From NCBI RefSeq assembly GCF_951230135.1, contig NZ_CATNVC010000010.1:32460-96459 (forward strand): a DNA stretch of 64,000 nucleotides. Direction: 5' to 3'. A program made the position numbers and the translations under genes. Of this stretch, positions 1-8,592 are shown in pieces. Positions within the stretch are counted from its first letter, which is position 1. Each line of letters starts with the position of its first letter. This DNA comes from Butyricicoccus sp. Marseille-Q5471. GTDB lineage: Bacteria > Bacillota > Clostridia > Oscillospirales > Butyricicoccaceae. A model generated the notes under the pieces. The model was given only the letters and a program-made list of their open reading frames with translations, searched no databases and was not told where the DNA came from.

Positions 1-2
1 CG

Positions 3-407
3 GAAAACATGCTGGCGATTGTCAAAGCGTTTGATTCTCCGAATTTCAAAACCAATTTTGATGCAACCAACTATTATCATGCATCTTGTGAGGCATTTCC
101 GTACGCGTATGAGCTGTTGAAAGAGCATATTGCCTATGTACATATCAAAAACGGTCGACTCTACCGTCCGGGCGGCTTCTGTCCGGATACGAAGTGGTTT
201 GGCGGCGCGATGACCCGTGAGCCCGGCACCATTTATTATTGTGAAGCCAAGGACGGCGTGGTCAATATCAACGGGCTGGTGCACCGTTTGGCGGTCGACG
301 GCTACGATGGTCTGTGCACGCTTGAGCCGCATACCACGCGCGAAAACGCAATTGAGGCCATCCACGGCGAGGTTAAGTACCTGCGTGCGACCGGTCTGTT
401 TGAATAA
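3..407 (+). CDS. Sugar phosphate isomerase/epimerase, 3' part
   Basis: This is the C-terminal 134 or so residues of a TIM-barrel sugar isomerase/epimerase of the AP-endonuclease 2 superfamily; the reading frame is open to the left edge, so the 5' part lies outside the window. Visible landmarks are the N-x-D-A-T-N stretch, the metal-ligand-like 'AYVHIKNGR' strand and the late 'LCTLEPHTT' strand, whose Glu is a usual metal ligand of the barrel. The family interconverts keto sugars or acts on inositol derivatives; the substrate cannot be read from this fragment. An unknown gene follows 21 bases downstream and is probably co-transcribed. Family assignment is good, exact function open. Confidence 0.8.
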   Translation, partial: ENMLAIVKAFDSPNFKTNFDATNYYHASCEAFPYAYELLKEHIAYVHIKNGRLYRPGGFCPDTKWFGGAMTREPGTIYYCEAKDGVVNINGLVHRLAVDGYDGLCTLEPHTTRENAIEAIHGEVKYLRATGLFE

Positions 408-428
408 TCAGAAAAAGGAGTGTGGCGG

Positions 429-860
429 ATGAATCCCACAACCATTGAATACATCCGCGGTCTGAAGCCTGCACCGCACGAAGACGGACGTACGCTGGTC
501 AAACAGGGTATCGAGATCGGAAACAGCTTTGAAGCACCGCTGACGTGGTATGAGGGCTATCGAAACCACATGGAGTTTAAAAAGGCCTATCAGCGGGAGG
601 GCAGGATTTACTGGTGTCTGCTGATGGGACTTGCCACCATGGAGGATGAGGTCGCAGCAGTCAAGAAGATTGACGAATTTCAAAAGCGCACCGGCTTCAA
701 GCTGGGTTCCCTCTTACATATTCCGAGCGGCAACGTCGCTCTGCCTCGCGCATACCGCGAGAACGCGCCCAAGACGACCAGCTTTGTGCTGGATGATTTG
801 GATGACTGGCTGGCACTGCGCAATGCCGCGCTGATTGAGCATAACATTACTGAGCAGTAA
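429..860 (+). CDS. Unrecognised 143-residue protein
   Basis: I do not recognise this protein. It is soluble, with no signal peptide or membrane segment, and of mixed charge. The ATG at 429 is preferred over a GTG at 420 because AAGGAG (415-420) lies 8 bases upstream of it. The sequence has a helical 'EDEVAAVKKIDEFQKRTG' stretch near the middle and an acidic 'LDDLDDW' near the C-terminus. It lies 21 bases after the sugar isomerase gene and is likely in the same carbohydrate operon, so a role linked to that pathway is possible but not shown. Confidence 0.6.
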   Translation: MNPTTIEYIRGLKPAPHEDGRTLVKQGIEIGNSFEAPLTWYEGYRNHMEFKKAYQREGRIYWCLLMGLATMEDEVAAVKKIDEFQKRTGFKLGSLLHIPSGNVALPRAYRENAPKTTSFVLDDLDDWLALRNAALIEHNITEQ

Positions 861-950
861 ATATACCATTTCGAACAATCTGTTTATTTGCATGTTCTCA
901 CACCTCTTAGGTTTATTATAAGAGGATAATATGACATCGGAAAGACATAT

Positions 951-1679
951 TTAAAAAATTGCCTTGATAATGACAGCTTTTCTTAAATACTGCGTTCCGA
1001 ATATGGCCGGGTTAGTCCTTGGATAAAGACGGTGCGTAAGTTCTGCGCTCAAAACAACTGAAATTTTGAAATAAAAAAAGAACGACAGGGGGAACCCAGC
1101 CGTTCTTTTTTGTTGCTCCTGCATCGCCATCTCAACAGTTCTTGGATTGTTGTATGCAAGCCATAAGGATTTTTTATCATCTAAGGTGCGCAGTTCCTCC
1201 ATTTCCTCACCTGTGAGAGAACAATCAAAAATATTGAAGTTTTCTATTATATGCTCGGATGAAAAATTCGATATACCAATCGCACGAATTTTTCCTTTTT
1301 GATATAAATCCGCCAGGGCGTGATAGGCTACATAGTAATTCGATAAGCACGGATGAATCAGCACAAGGTCAAGATAATCGGTTTGCTGCTTTTTCGAAGA
1401 TTATTCCACCGAGGCAATGGTTATTTCATTGGTGAATTCTGTCACACAAACCTTCGTGGTAAGAAAGATGTCCTCTCGGGGCACACCGCATTGTCACAAA
1501 GCGGTTCCGACCGCTTCTTCATTGTGGTAAGCTTGCGCTGTATCAATGTGGCGATAGCCAACCTCAATCGCATCAAGAACGCTCTTTTCACAAGACCCGC
1601 CTTCAATTAAAACTACACCAAAACCCATCATTGGCATTTTCACGCCATTGTTCAAGGTTGCATAAGGGATGTTTTTCAT
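951..1679 (-). pseudogene. Decayed aldo/keto reductase
   Basis: The N-terminal part (from 1679, [16 protein letters not shown]) contains the family's NADPH-binding start and the catalytic 'DTAQAYHNE' region (Asp and Tyr). One continuous frame from 1679 to 951 carries two stops: TGA right after 'EEAVGTAL' (about 1494) and TAA after 'ITIASVE'. Recognisable family sequence ('CGVPREDIFLTTK', 'DYLDLVLIH', 'KIRAIGISNFSSEHI') continues on both sides of them. 'SNFSSEHIIENF' then runs straight into the C-terminal 'FDCSLTGEEMEEL', so roughly 80 codons of the barrel are missing. The gene therefore has two nonsense codons, an internal deletion and no normal stop. It is not expected to encode an active enzyme. 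Confidence 0.88.
1073..1111 (-). terminator. Intrinsic terminator after the aldo/keto reductase remnant
   Basis: An AAGAACG/CGTTCTT stem with a 16-base loop is flanked by A-rich and T-rich runs and can act in either direction. It falls just after the last recognisable aldo/keto reductase residues (NNPRTVEMAMQ), which suggests the original stop codon lay here and has been lost. Confidence 0.7.
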
Positions 1680-1707
1680 GCGTTCTCACTCCCTTTTCTG
1701 TTATGAT

Positions 1708-3041
1708 TTAATAATGATATCGCGTTTTCATTTTAACAAAATAGAAAACGGCCATCAAAAGACCTAAAAACTCCGCCACTGGAATCGCCAGCCATATGCC
1801 GTTGACGCCTAAAAAATGAGGCAACAGTAATATCGCAGAAATTGTGAAAATAATTGACCTGCACATGGCTAAAACGGCAGAAACCAAACCGTTTGAAAGG
1901 GCCGTAAACATAGAGGAAGCAAAAATATTGACACCCATAAATAAAAATCCGGTTGCAAACAGCCTGCATCCCCCTACGGCAAGAGCGTAAACGGAGCTTG
2001 TGTGGTGAGTGAAAATCCGTACCAGTGGCTGAGCGAAAGCGATACTCAGCGCAAAAACGGCAACCGATGAAATTATGAGTATTGCCATACTGCTTTGGAA
2101 TATTTTTTTAAGCGTTGCGTTTCATTCTTTCCGTAGTTGTAGCTGATAAGCGGTGCAATGCCAACGGAATAGCCCATAAAAACAGAGCTCATAATGCTCA
2201 TTAAATAAAGCGCAATGGAAAGCGCCGCCACCCCGTCCGAGCCGAGCATGCTCATTATGGCAAGGTTAAACAACAGGGTCGTAATTGCCACCGATAAGCT
2301 GTTGACCATTTCAGAAGCACCGTTTGTGCAGCTCTGCCAGAGTGCTTTTCCGTCAAATTTGGGTTTGACCAGATACAGAATGCCCTTGCGGTTGCACGCA
2401 AAGTCAAGCGCACCGATCACCGCAGGAATGGCATAGCCAAGCGCTGTGGCAAGTGCCGCTCCGGTGATTCCCATATCAAACGGTACAATCAGTACATAAT
2501 CCAGAATGATATTGATGACGCCGCCGAGTACCGCAAGCGCTAAGGAAAGATGTGCCTTGCCTGCCGCGATAAAGGCATTTTGTGTAATGACAGAAAAAAT
2601 AGTCAGCGGCAAAATTGCCAATACAACTACCGCATAGTCATAGCACAAAGCGTACAAAGCCTTATCTGCTCCAAGCAGATAAATCATCGGCTCAATATAT
2701 AAAAATGCCACTGCGGAAATGATAACACTTACGATAAAGGCAAGAAGCATAATCAGAGAAAGATTTTCTCGCGCTTCCTGCTCTCTCTTCTGCCCAAGCT
2801 TTCTTGCGATAACGGCAATTCCGCCCGTGCCAAGCATCATGCCGACTGCTATAGAAAAAAACACGATCGGCATCATTAAATTCACGGCGGAAAGAGCATC
2901 TGTGCTGATGAAATTCGCTACAAAAAATCCATCTATCACGGAATATAATCCTGTGAACGTCATCGATATAATGGTTGGAAGAGCGAATTTTAATAAAAAC
3001 TTGGTTGAGATGTGTTTGTCTAATTGATTTGCTTGTTCCAC
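1708..3041 (-). pseudogene. MATE-family efflux transporter, frameshifted
   Basis: This is a multidrug/toxin extrusion (MATE) transporter broken into two overlapping frames. Residues 1-322 (3041-2073) cover the first ten or so membrane helices. Residues continuing from 'MAILIISSV' (2088-1708) give the last helices. The break lies at a run of seven T on the plus strand (2103-2109). One extra base there would read '...RLKKIFQSSMAILIISSV...' in a single frame of about 445 residues, the normal family length. The start is GTG at 3041. A MarR gene lies 6 bases upstream, as is usual for a drug-responsive MarR-MATE pair. The shift could be a mutation, a homopolymer phase switch or a sequencing error. 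Confidence 0.85.
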
Positions 3042-3047
3042 GCTAAT

Positions 3048-3500
3048 TTAATCCTTTTTGAATAGATTTTCTGTTTGTATTTTCAAATTTGACAAGTGCT
3101 TTTTACTCAAACAAAGTAACTCTTCTCGCTCCGCAGCGGTGAGCATCCCAAATGCCCGATGCTCCGCGGCCATCAGGCGGACTACTGTTGCGTCGGCTAC
3201 TCGTTTGCCTTCCTCAGTCAGCACCGCACCCAGCATTCTTGAATTATGCTCTAAGGGTGAAACTTGAATATAGTTTGCAGCAATCAGATTTTTCCATGCG
3301 GAGTGAATGGTTTGCTTTTTTAAGTAATACCTTTCGCCAATTTCTTTTTGCGTGCAGGGTCGATTGGTCGCACTCAGCTCATACAGAATGATAAATCCAC
3401 TTTCCGGCAGACCGGATTTTACTGCTATATCATGATATAAATCGTCCGCCTCCTGAAAAAGTTGATTGTATTGGGCAAATTGCTCTTTTATTTCATCCAT
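3048..3500 (-). CDS. MarR-family transcriptional regulator
   Basis: A 150-residue winged-helix regulator. The HTH region is 'CTQKEIGERYYLKKQTIHSAWKNLIAANYI', followed by the wing with 'LTEEGKRVADATV'. The start is ATG at 3500, preceded by GAGGTG; an upstream in-frame ATG at 3569 lies inside the promoter and is rejected. It sits 6 bases upstream of the MATE gene and probably represses both genes. A consensus promoter with an inverted repeat downstream (3528-3577) supports autoregulation. The ligand is unknown. Confidence 0.88.
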   Translation of the reverse strand: MDEIKEQFAQYNQLFQEADDLYHDIAVKSGLPESGFIILYELSATNRPCTQKEIGERYYLKKQTIHSAWKNLIAANYIQVSPLEHNSRMLGAVLTEEGKRVADATVVRLMAAEHRAFGMLTAAEREELLCLSKKHLSNLKIQTENLFKKD

Positions 3501-3527
3501 TATTAAAACACCTCTACAAGCAAACTG

Positions 3528-3577
3528 AGTACTATTTCGTACTGATGCATTATACCAGTCCGATTTCATACTGTCAA
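3528..3577 (-). promoter_or_regulatory. marR-MATE promoter with inverted-repeat operator
   Basis: On the minus strand, TTGACA (3577-3572), a 17-base spacer and TATAAT (3554-3549) form a perfect sigma-A promoter. Just downstream, AGTAC-N6-GTACT (3528-3543) is a perfect inverted repeat placed to block transcription. It is the likely site of the adjacent MarR protein. Confidence 0.8.
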
Positions 3578-3657
3578 GGGGCGGCCGAAATCTTTCGAGT
3601 TTGCCGCATGTATTTCATATTGCAGGCGGGCTCATAGAGGTGGACTGTCGAAATCTA

Positions 3658-3693
3658 TTGATTTTTGATGGAATAAAGAGTATTATATTCCAT
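3658..3693 (+). promoter_or_regulatory. Hydrogenase promoter overlapped by a long inverted repeat
   Basis: TTGATT (3658-3663), a 17-base spacer and TATTAT (3681-3686) form a good sigma-A promoter for the hydrogenase fusion. ATGGAATA (3668-3675) and TATTCCAT (3686-3693) are perfect inverted arms 10 bases apart that cover the spacer and the -10 box, suggesting repression by an unknown dimeric regulator. A leader of about 150 bases follows. Confidence 0.6.
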
Positions 3694-3843
3694 TATAGGA
3701 GCAATATTGAAGTGGTAGGTTGGCGGAACATGTGCCATAACGCTGTGTGAGTATGGACATGAACATGCAGCTTCTCTGCGGAAAAACAATGCGAAATCGC
3801 GATTTTCCTGCCCGATTGCAGCTGAAAATTAAGGAACAAATAT

Positions 3844-5892
3844 ATGAGTAAACATCTACCGATGGAAGTGCGAGTGCCCATTGAAAGGGACAATCCATCA
3901 ATTTGCCGCGATGAAACCAAGTGCATCAAATGCGGCCAGTGCAAAAACATTTGCACCGAGTTTATCGGTGTTCATGGAACTTATACGTTAGCGCAGACCG
4001 GCGACAACGCTATCTGCATCCACTGCGGGCAATGTGCGAATGTTTGCCCGGTGGACTCCATTACCGAGGCGTATGAATACCCGGCAGTGGCCAAGGCGGT
4101 TGCCGATTCGGACAAGGTGGTCATTTTCTCGACCAGTCCCTCGGTCCGCGCCGCATTGGGCGAGGAGTTCGGTCTGCCGGATGGCACATTCGTGCAGGGC
4201 AAGATGGTGGCGCTGCTGCGGGCGCTGGGTGCGGATTATGTGTTGGATACCAACTTCGCCGCTGATTTAACCATTGTGGAAGAAGCCAGCGAGCTGATTG
4301 AGCGAGTGTCCAAAGGCACTCGTCCGCTGCCGCAGTTCACTTCCTGCTGCCCTGCGTGGGTCAAGTATGCAGAACTCTATCACCCGGATATGCTGCCCAA
4401 CCTGTCCACGGCCAAAAGCCCTATTGGTATGCAGGGACCTACGATTAAGACCTATTTTGCCAAGAAGATGGGCATTGACCCAACGAAAATTGTCAATGTC
4501 GCAGTGACGCCTTGTACGGCGAAAAAATATGAGATTCGCAGAGAGGAGATGAATGCCGCAGGCAAGCAGCTGAACGTGGATGACATGCGGGATATGGATC
4601 ATGTTATCACCACCCGGGAGCTGGCGAAATGGGCCAAGGAGCAAGCCATTGACTTTGCCGCGCTGCCCGACAGCAACTATGACCGCTTGATGGGCGAGGC
4701 CTCCGGCGCAGGTGTTATTTTTGGCAACACCGGCGGCGTTATGGAAGCGGCGCTCCGCACGGCTTATGCCTACCTCACCGGCGAAACGCCCCCTAAGGAG
4801 CTGTACACGCTTACTCCGGTGCGCGGCATGGAGGGGATGCGTGAAGCAACACTGAGCATCGCCGGCACAGAGCTAAATGTGGCGGTGGTTTATGGTACCA
4901 AAAACGCCTCGGAGATGATACGCCGCGTCAAGGCGGGCGAAAAGCAGTATCATTTTATTGAGGTGATGACCTGCCCGGGTGGGTGCATTGGCGGCGGCGG
5001 TCAACCCAAGAGTATGCTCGACAAGGGCGACGCACTGCGGCAGGCTCGTATTGACAGCCTGTATCAGAGAGACGCGGCGCTGCCGCTGCGCATGAGCCAT
5101 GAGAACCCGGAAATTAAAGCGCTTTACGAGGATTATTACGGTAAACCTCTTAGCAAATTGGCAGAAAAAATGCTGCACACGATTTATCAGGACAAGAGTT
5201 CTGAATTTACAGGAGGAAAGAAAACAATGGAAAAGTGGAAATGTTCTGTTTGCGGGTATGTTCATGAAGGCCCGCTGCCCGACGATTTTAAATGCCCGGT
5301 CTGCAAGCAGCCGGCATCGGCATTTGTGAAGCTGGAAGAGAAGGCGCAGACCTCCGGCAATCCCTACGCCGGAACAAAGACCGAGAAAAACCTGCAGGAG
5401 GCGTTCGCGGGTGAGTCCCAGGCACGCAATAAGTATACCTATTTCGCAAACATCGCCCAGCAGGAGGGATATGATCAGCTGGCAGAAATCTTCCTGAAAA
5501 CTGCCCGCAACGAACAGGAGCATGCCCGCATCTGGTATCAGGAGTTGGGCAATCTGGGTAAGACCGCTGAAAATCTACTGCATGCCGCCGAGGGTGAAAA
5601 TTACGAATGGACAGACATGTACGACCGCATGGCGAAGGACGCTGAGGAGGAAGGATTCCACGAGTTGGCAGAACGCTTCCGTAGAGTAGCTGCCATCGAG
5701 AAAACCCATGAGGAGCGCTACCGTGCTCTGCTGAAAAACGTGGAGATGCAGCAGGTGTTCTCCAAGAGTGAGGAGAAAATTTGGGAGTGCCGTGTCTGCG
5801 GTCATCTTGTCATCGGCCGTGAAGCGCCCGAAGTCTGCCCGGTGTGCAGCTTCTCCCAGAGCTATTTCGAGGTACGTAAGGAAAACTACTAA
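3844..5892 (+). CDS. [FeFe]-hydrogenase / rubredoxin / rubrerythrin fusion
   Basis: A 682-residue fusion. Residues 27-68 hold two 4Fe-4S ferredoxin motifs (Cys 27/30/33/37 and 58/61/64/68). The H-cluster domain has 'FTSCCPAW' (Cys168/169), 'TPCTAKKYE' (Cys224) and '[13 protein letters not shown]' (Cys377/381), the cysteines that bind the H-cluster; the usual Met before the second motif's Pro is Thr here. From residue 462 there is a complete rubrerythrin-like protein: rubredoxin (Cys 467/470/484/487), a ferritin-like four-helix domain with E-x-x-H iron-ligand motifs ('[10 protein letters not shown]', 'NEQEHARIW') and a second rubredoxin-like zinc/iron ribbon. Such proteins probably couple H2 or reduced ferredoxin to peroxide reduction. 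The linker is a translated ribosome-binding site and start codon (see 5211-5229). A flavodoxin gene follows. Confidence 0.92.
   Translation: MSKHLPMEVRVPIERDNPSICRDETKCIKCGQCKNICTEFIGVHGTYTLAQTGDNAICIHCGQCANVCPVDSITEAYEYPAVAKAVADSDKVVIFSTSPSVRAALGEEFGLPDGTFVQGKMVALLRALGADYVLDTNFAADLTIVEEASELIERVSKGTRPLPQFTSCCPAWVKYAELYHPDMLPNLSTAKSPIGMQGPTIKTYFAKKMGIDPTKIVNVAVTPCTAKKYEIRREEMNAAGKQLNVDDMRDMDHVITTRELAKWAKEQAIDFAALPDSNYDRLMGEASGAGVIFGNTGGVMEAALRTAYAYLTGETPPKELYTLTPVRGMEGMREATLSIAGTELNVAVVYGTKNASEMIRRVKAGEKQYHFIEVMTCPGGCIGGGGQPKSMLDKGDALRQARIDSLYQRDAALPLRMSHENPEIKALYEDYYGKPLSKLAEKMLHTIYQDKSSEFTGGKKTMEKWKCSVCGYVHEGPLPDDFKCPVCKQPASAFVKLEEKAQTSGNPYAGTKTEKNLQEAFAGESQARNKYTYFANIAQQEGYDQLAEIFLKTARNEQEHARIWYQELGNLGKTAENLLHAAEGENYEWTDMYDRMAKDAEEEGFHELAERFRRVAAIEKTHEERYRALLKNVEMQQVFSKSEEKIWECRVCGHLVIGREAPEVCPVCSFSQSYFEVRKENY
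5211..5229 (+). promoter_or_regulatory. Internal Shine-Dalgarno and start codon inside the fusion
   Basis: AGGAGG (5211-5216), a 10-base spacer and ATG (5227-5229, Met462) lie in frame exactly at the hydrogenase-rubrerythrin boundary; the site is translated as 'TGGKKTM'. It looks like an old intergenic start signal retained after a stop codon was lost. It may still give a free 221-residue rubrerythrin. Confidence 0.7.
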
Positions 5893-5995
5893 AGGCATTT
5901 GCGAACAGGAAAGAGATGCAATAAGAGCGGCATGTCTGTGGCACTTGGTCATAGACATGCCGTACTATTTAACCGGAAAGGTAGGACAAAACAGT

Positions 5996-6514
5996 ATGAG
6001 ATGCGCCATCGTTTACAGCGGCCAGACCGGCAATACTGCGCTGTTAGCGCAGCGGCTGAAGGCTATGCTTTCAATCAGTGACTTGGTTTATTATGGTGCG
6101 CCGGATGGCAAGGGTGCTGTGGCTGATGTGATATGGGTTGGATTCTGGACAGATAAGGGCAGCAGCGATGAGTTGGTGTCCGCGTTTTTGCGAACCCTGC
6201 AGGATAAGAAGGTGTTTCTGTTCGGCACGGCGGGATTTGGCGGAAGTAAAGCATATTTTGCGCAGATTTTATCCCGCGTGCAGGAAAACCTTAACCCATC
6301 GAATACCGTGGTCGGCAGCTATATGTGTCAGGGGAAGATGCCCGCATCGGTGCGGCAGCGATATGAGGCGCTGCAGGTGCAGCAGCCGGAACAAATGCGG
6401 CAGCTGATTGAAAATTTTGACGCTGCACGGTCTCATCCGAATCAGACAGATTTGGATGGATTAGAATCCGCGGCAGCAAAAGCAATTTGCACTTTGCGTG
6501 AATGTTGCCAATAA
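5996..6514 (+). CDS. Flavodoxin-family protein
   Basis: A 172-residue flavodoxin-like protein. 'YSGQTGNTALL' at residues 7-17 is the FMN-phosphate loop of the family, followed by 'VGFWTDKGSSD' and 'FLFGTAGFGGSKAYF', loops that contact the isoalloxazine ring. The start is ATG at 5996; the frame is open further upstream but that part overlaps the hydrogenase gene in another frame and has no ribosome-binding site. It lies about 100 bases after the hydrogenase fusion and could exchange electrons with it. The partner is inferred from position only. Confidence 0.82.
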   Translation: MRCAIVYSGQTGNTALLAQRLKAMLSISDLVYYGAPDGKGAVADVIWVGFWTDKGSSDELVSAFLRTLQDKKVFLFGTAGFGGSKAYFAQILSRVQENLNPSNTVVGSYMCQGKMPASVRQRYEALQVQQPEQMRQLIENFDAARSHPNQTDLDGLESAAAKAICTLRECCQ

Positions 6515-6555
6515 CACACAGCGCGCTCGAGAAATAGAAGTATCCCGAATGATTA

Positions 6556-6895
6556 ATGCAAAACCAGACGTGTCCTGCGATTGGATATCAGTCCGTTTCG
6601 ATTTGTGTTCCTGTAACGGTAACGCCTTTTGCACATACGCTCGCAACATCCACAAAATGCTGTCATGAGCCGGTTGTTACTCCAGAAAGCAGACTTTCAG
6701 TGGCACGAAAAACGGTTCGAGCTATTTTACCATCGGCCAAGATATCTGCGTGGCCGTTCCGGTAGAGTTTGGTGAATTGCCACGGTGGAAGACACCTACG
6801 TTGACTGTAACGGTGCTTCCGGAGAGGATATCTGTGATGGCTGCGATAAAGAGTCCGAGCTTGAAACCCCGATTGCATCTGATGTGAGCGCCTAA
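6556..6895 (+). pseudogene. Decayed Cys-rich small protein, copy 1
   Basis: Three frames each give part of one plausible protein. The first, from ATG at 6556, reads 'CPAIGYQSVSICVPVTVTPF' and 'STKCCHEPVVTP'. The second, from about 6700, reads 'GTKNGSSYFTIGQDICVAVP' and 'VEFGE'. The third reads 'VEDTYVDCNGASGEDICDGC' and ends at TAA (6893-6895). Two frameshifts break the gene. The intact ancestor would have been a Cys-rich protein of about 110 residues, perhaps surface or spore associated. I know similar sequences in clostridia only as uncharacterised proteins, so the function is unknown. Confidence 0.6.
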
Positions 6896-6919
6896 TCGTG
6901 GAAGAGCCGGATAAAGCGT

Positions 6920-7229
6920 TGGCGTACGAATGCACTGCAGAAACCTGCCGTAGTATCAGTGCGTAGCATGCGGATGTCAGTTTACCGGTTCAGCTAGAGC
7001 CGTACGCCACGCTTGGAGAGGTTCAAACCGAATGTTGTGGAGAACCATCGTAACGCTCCGGCAAAGCAGCACGTGCGGATGCACAGTCCTATGTGAACTG
7101 ACGATTACGCAAAGCCTCTGCCTGAAAATTTCCATTGAATACGGTGCAACTGCACAGGGCGGCGATATCAGCGTGTGCTGCAAAAAGACACTCCTCACCG
7201 CAGAGCAAATAGACACTGCTGAATATAAA
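6920..7229 (+). pseudogene. Decayed Cys-rich small protein, copy 2
   Basis: The second member of a tandem pair. One frame reads 'SLPVQLEPYATLGEVQTECC' and 'GEPS', which aligns with 'SICVPVTVTPF...TKCCHEPVV' of copy 1. Another frame reads 'LCELTITQSLCLKISIEYGA', 'TAQGG' and 'DISVCCKKTL', which aligns with 'SSYFTIGQDICVAVPVEFG'. In-frame stops and a shift separate the pieces. The 5' boundary is uncertain. A strong terminator follows at 7231. Confidence 0.5.
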
Positions 7230-7230
7230 A

Positions 7231-7262
7231 AGCGAGCAGCCAAATGGCTGCTCGCTTTCATT
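7231..7262 (+). terminator. Intrinsic terminator
   Basis: A 12-bp stem, AGCGAGCAGCCA/TGGCTGCTCGCT, with a 2-base loop (7231-7256) is followed by a T-rich stretch. It ends the region of the decayed Cys-rich genes. Confidence 0.8.
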
Positions 7263-7325
7263 TTCCGGGGAATACCGATTGCAAGATAAAAAACGCTGCA
7301 ATTACTAAAGAGGGAAGAATAAAGA

Positions 7326-7352
7326 AAAACCGCTTCGAATGAAGCGGTTTTC
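7326..7352 (-). terminator. Terminator of the tRNA transcription unit
   Basis: A perfect AAAACCGCTTC/GAAGCGGTTTT stem lies immediately 3' of tRNA-Tyr on the minus strand, ending the tRNA-Thr/tRNA-Tyr transcript. Confidence 0.8.
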
Positions 7353-7355
7353 AAT

Positions 7356-7440
7356 TGGTGGGAGGTGGTGGATTCGAACCACCGAAGTCATAGACGACAG
7401 ATTTACAGTCTGTTCCCTTTGGCCACTCGGGAAACCTCCC
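7356..7440 (-). tRNA. tRNA-Tyr (GUA)
   Basis: The minus strand reads GGGAGGTTTCCCGAGTGGCC at the 5' end, with the anticodon loop CTGTAAA (anticodon GTA), a class II long variable arm, a GGTTCGAATCC T-arm and an encoded CCA at 7356-7358. Length is 85 nt. It is co-oriented with tRNA-Thr 30 bases upstream. Confidence 0.97.
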
Positions 7441-7470
7441 ATATTTAATTGATGCCCACCTACAAGATGA

Positions 7471-7546
7471 TGGAGCTGGTGGACGGACTTGAACCCCCGA
7501 CCTGCTGATTACAAATCAGCTGCTCTACCAACTGAGCTACACCAGC
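7471..7546 (-). tRNA. tRNA-Thr (UGU)
   Basis: The minus strand starts GCTGGTGTAGCTCAGTTGGT, with the anticodon loop TTTGTAA (anticodon TGT), a GGTTCAAGTCC T-arm and an encoded CCA. Length is 76 nt and the acceptor stem GCTGGTG/CACCAGC pairs fully. Confidence 0.97.
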
Positions 7547-7654
7547 GTTTCGCAGGTTTCTGTCGTGTATCAGCGACGTTTATTATATTATCATGTGGGC
7601 GGGGGAATGTCAACACTTTATTTTGAATTTTTTCAGAAAAAGAAAATTTATTTG

Positions 7655-8311
7655 TCAGAGCGCGTCGATTGCATCAGAAACCTGCTGCAGCACAGTCAAC
7701 AAGGATTTGGAAATATCTGGATAACGGCGGCTGATTTCGTTAGGCGAAACGCAGGGACGGTGCATCTCTTCGGGCGTTAGGCCAAAACCGCCTTCGCCAT
7801 GCGCAGCTACGCGGATACGAAGCTCGTGCTGCTTGAGGCGTGCATCGCAGAGGAAGTCGAAGTGTTCAGGGCCGGTACGGAACACTGCTTCAACCCCGGC
7901 GGGGTCAGCCATAAACAGATAGCGATATACTTTATAGATTGCAATGGATAGATAGCCTTCGATCTCCGCGGGAAGCTGTGCGCTGCCGGTTTGTTCGGCA
8001 AGCGTCAGCAGCAGGGAAGCGGCTTCAATCACCTGATTGCTCTGCTGGGGTGCGGCAGCTTCCTTTGGATCCATACGGGCAGCGGGTACAGCAGAACCGT
8101 CCCGCGCCATCGAGCGGCCTAGCAGATAGTCGCACGATACGCTATAATAATCCGCCGCACGGACAACAAAAGAAAGACCTGGTTCACGCAGGCCGTTTTC
8201 GTAGTGACTGAGCAGAGCCTGTGATACCGCAAGATCCCCGGCTGCCGTCCGCTGGCTTATTTTCTTTTCCCGGCGCAGCAGCGCGAGTGTGCGTGAAAAA
8301 TCACTGGACAT
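7655..8311 (-). CDS. XRE-family helix-turn-helix regulator
   Basis: A 218-residue protein. Residues 8-65 form a lambda-repressor-like HTH ('ISQRTAAGDLAVSQALLSHYENGLREP') of the kind that binds DNA as a dimer. The remaining 150 residues are helical, with no recognised ligand domain. The gene is divergent from the thioesterase-mutY operon with about 340 bases between them. The target is unknown; self-regulation is common in the family. Confidence 0.85.
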   Translation of the reverse strand: MSSDFSRTLALLRREKKISQRTAAGDLAVSQALLSHYENGLREPGLSFVVRAADYYSVSCDYLLGRSMARDGSAVPAARMDPKEAAAPQQSNQVIEAASLLLTLAEQTGSAQLPAEIEGYLSIAIYKVYRYLFMADPAGVEAVFRTGPEHFDFLCDARLKQHELRIRVAAHGEGGFGLTPEEMHRPCVSPNEISRRYPDISKSLLTVLQQVSDAIDAL

Positions 8312-8544
8312 ATCTTTTCATTACCCCACTGTGAAAGTAAATCTATTATACTCGCTGTATTACCTTTTGTAAAGTACGTAAAACATGGATTTTGCCGGAA
8401 AACCAAAGGAAAAAACAAGCGAAAAGTGATGATAATACGACATTTGGTGATTGGCACGTGCGATTTCAACTAGATATAGGGGTTGCGGAGCGGATACGGT
8501 CGAAAAGACTTTTTTACCGTCGGTATTGTTCGAATGGGCCGCGC

Positions 8545-8574
8545 TTGACATTCGGTGCTTTGAGTCGATATAAT
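8545..8574 (+). promoter_or_regulatory. Consensus promoter of the thioesterase-mutY operon
   Basis: TTGACA (8545-8550), an 18-base spacer and TATAAT (8569-8574) give a near-perfect sigma-A promoter. The predicted start (about 8581) lies only about 12 bases before a strong terminator hairpin. The rest of the interval from 8312 shows no other gene. Confidence 0.85.
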
Positions 8575-8592
8575 AGGTAAGAAGAAAATCAT

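Noticed and set aside
1375..1500. Stop-codon recoding (selenocysteine or similar) in the aldo/keto reductase
   Set aside because: Two different stops (TGA and TAA) plus a large internal deletion are simpler to explain as decay.
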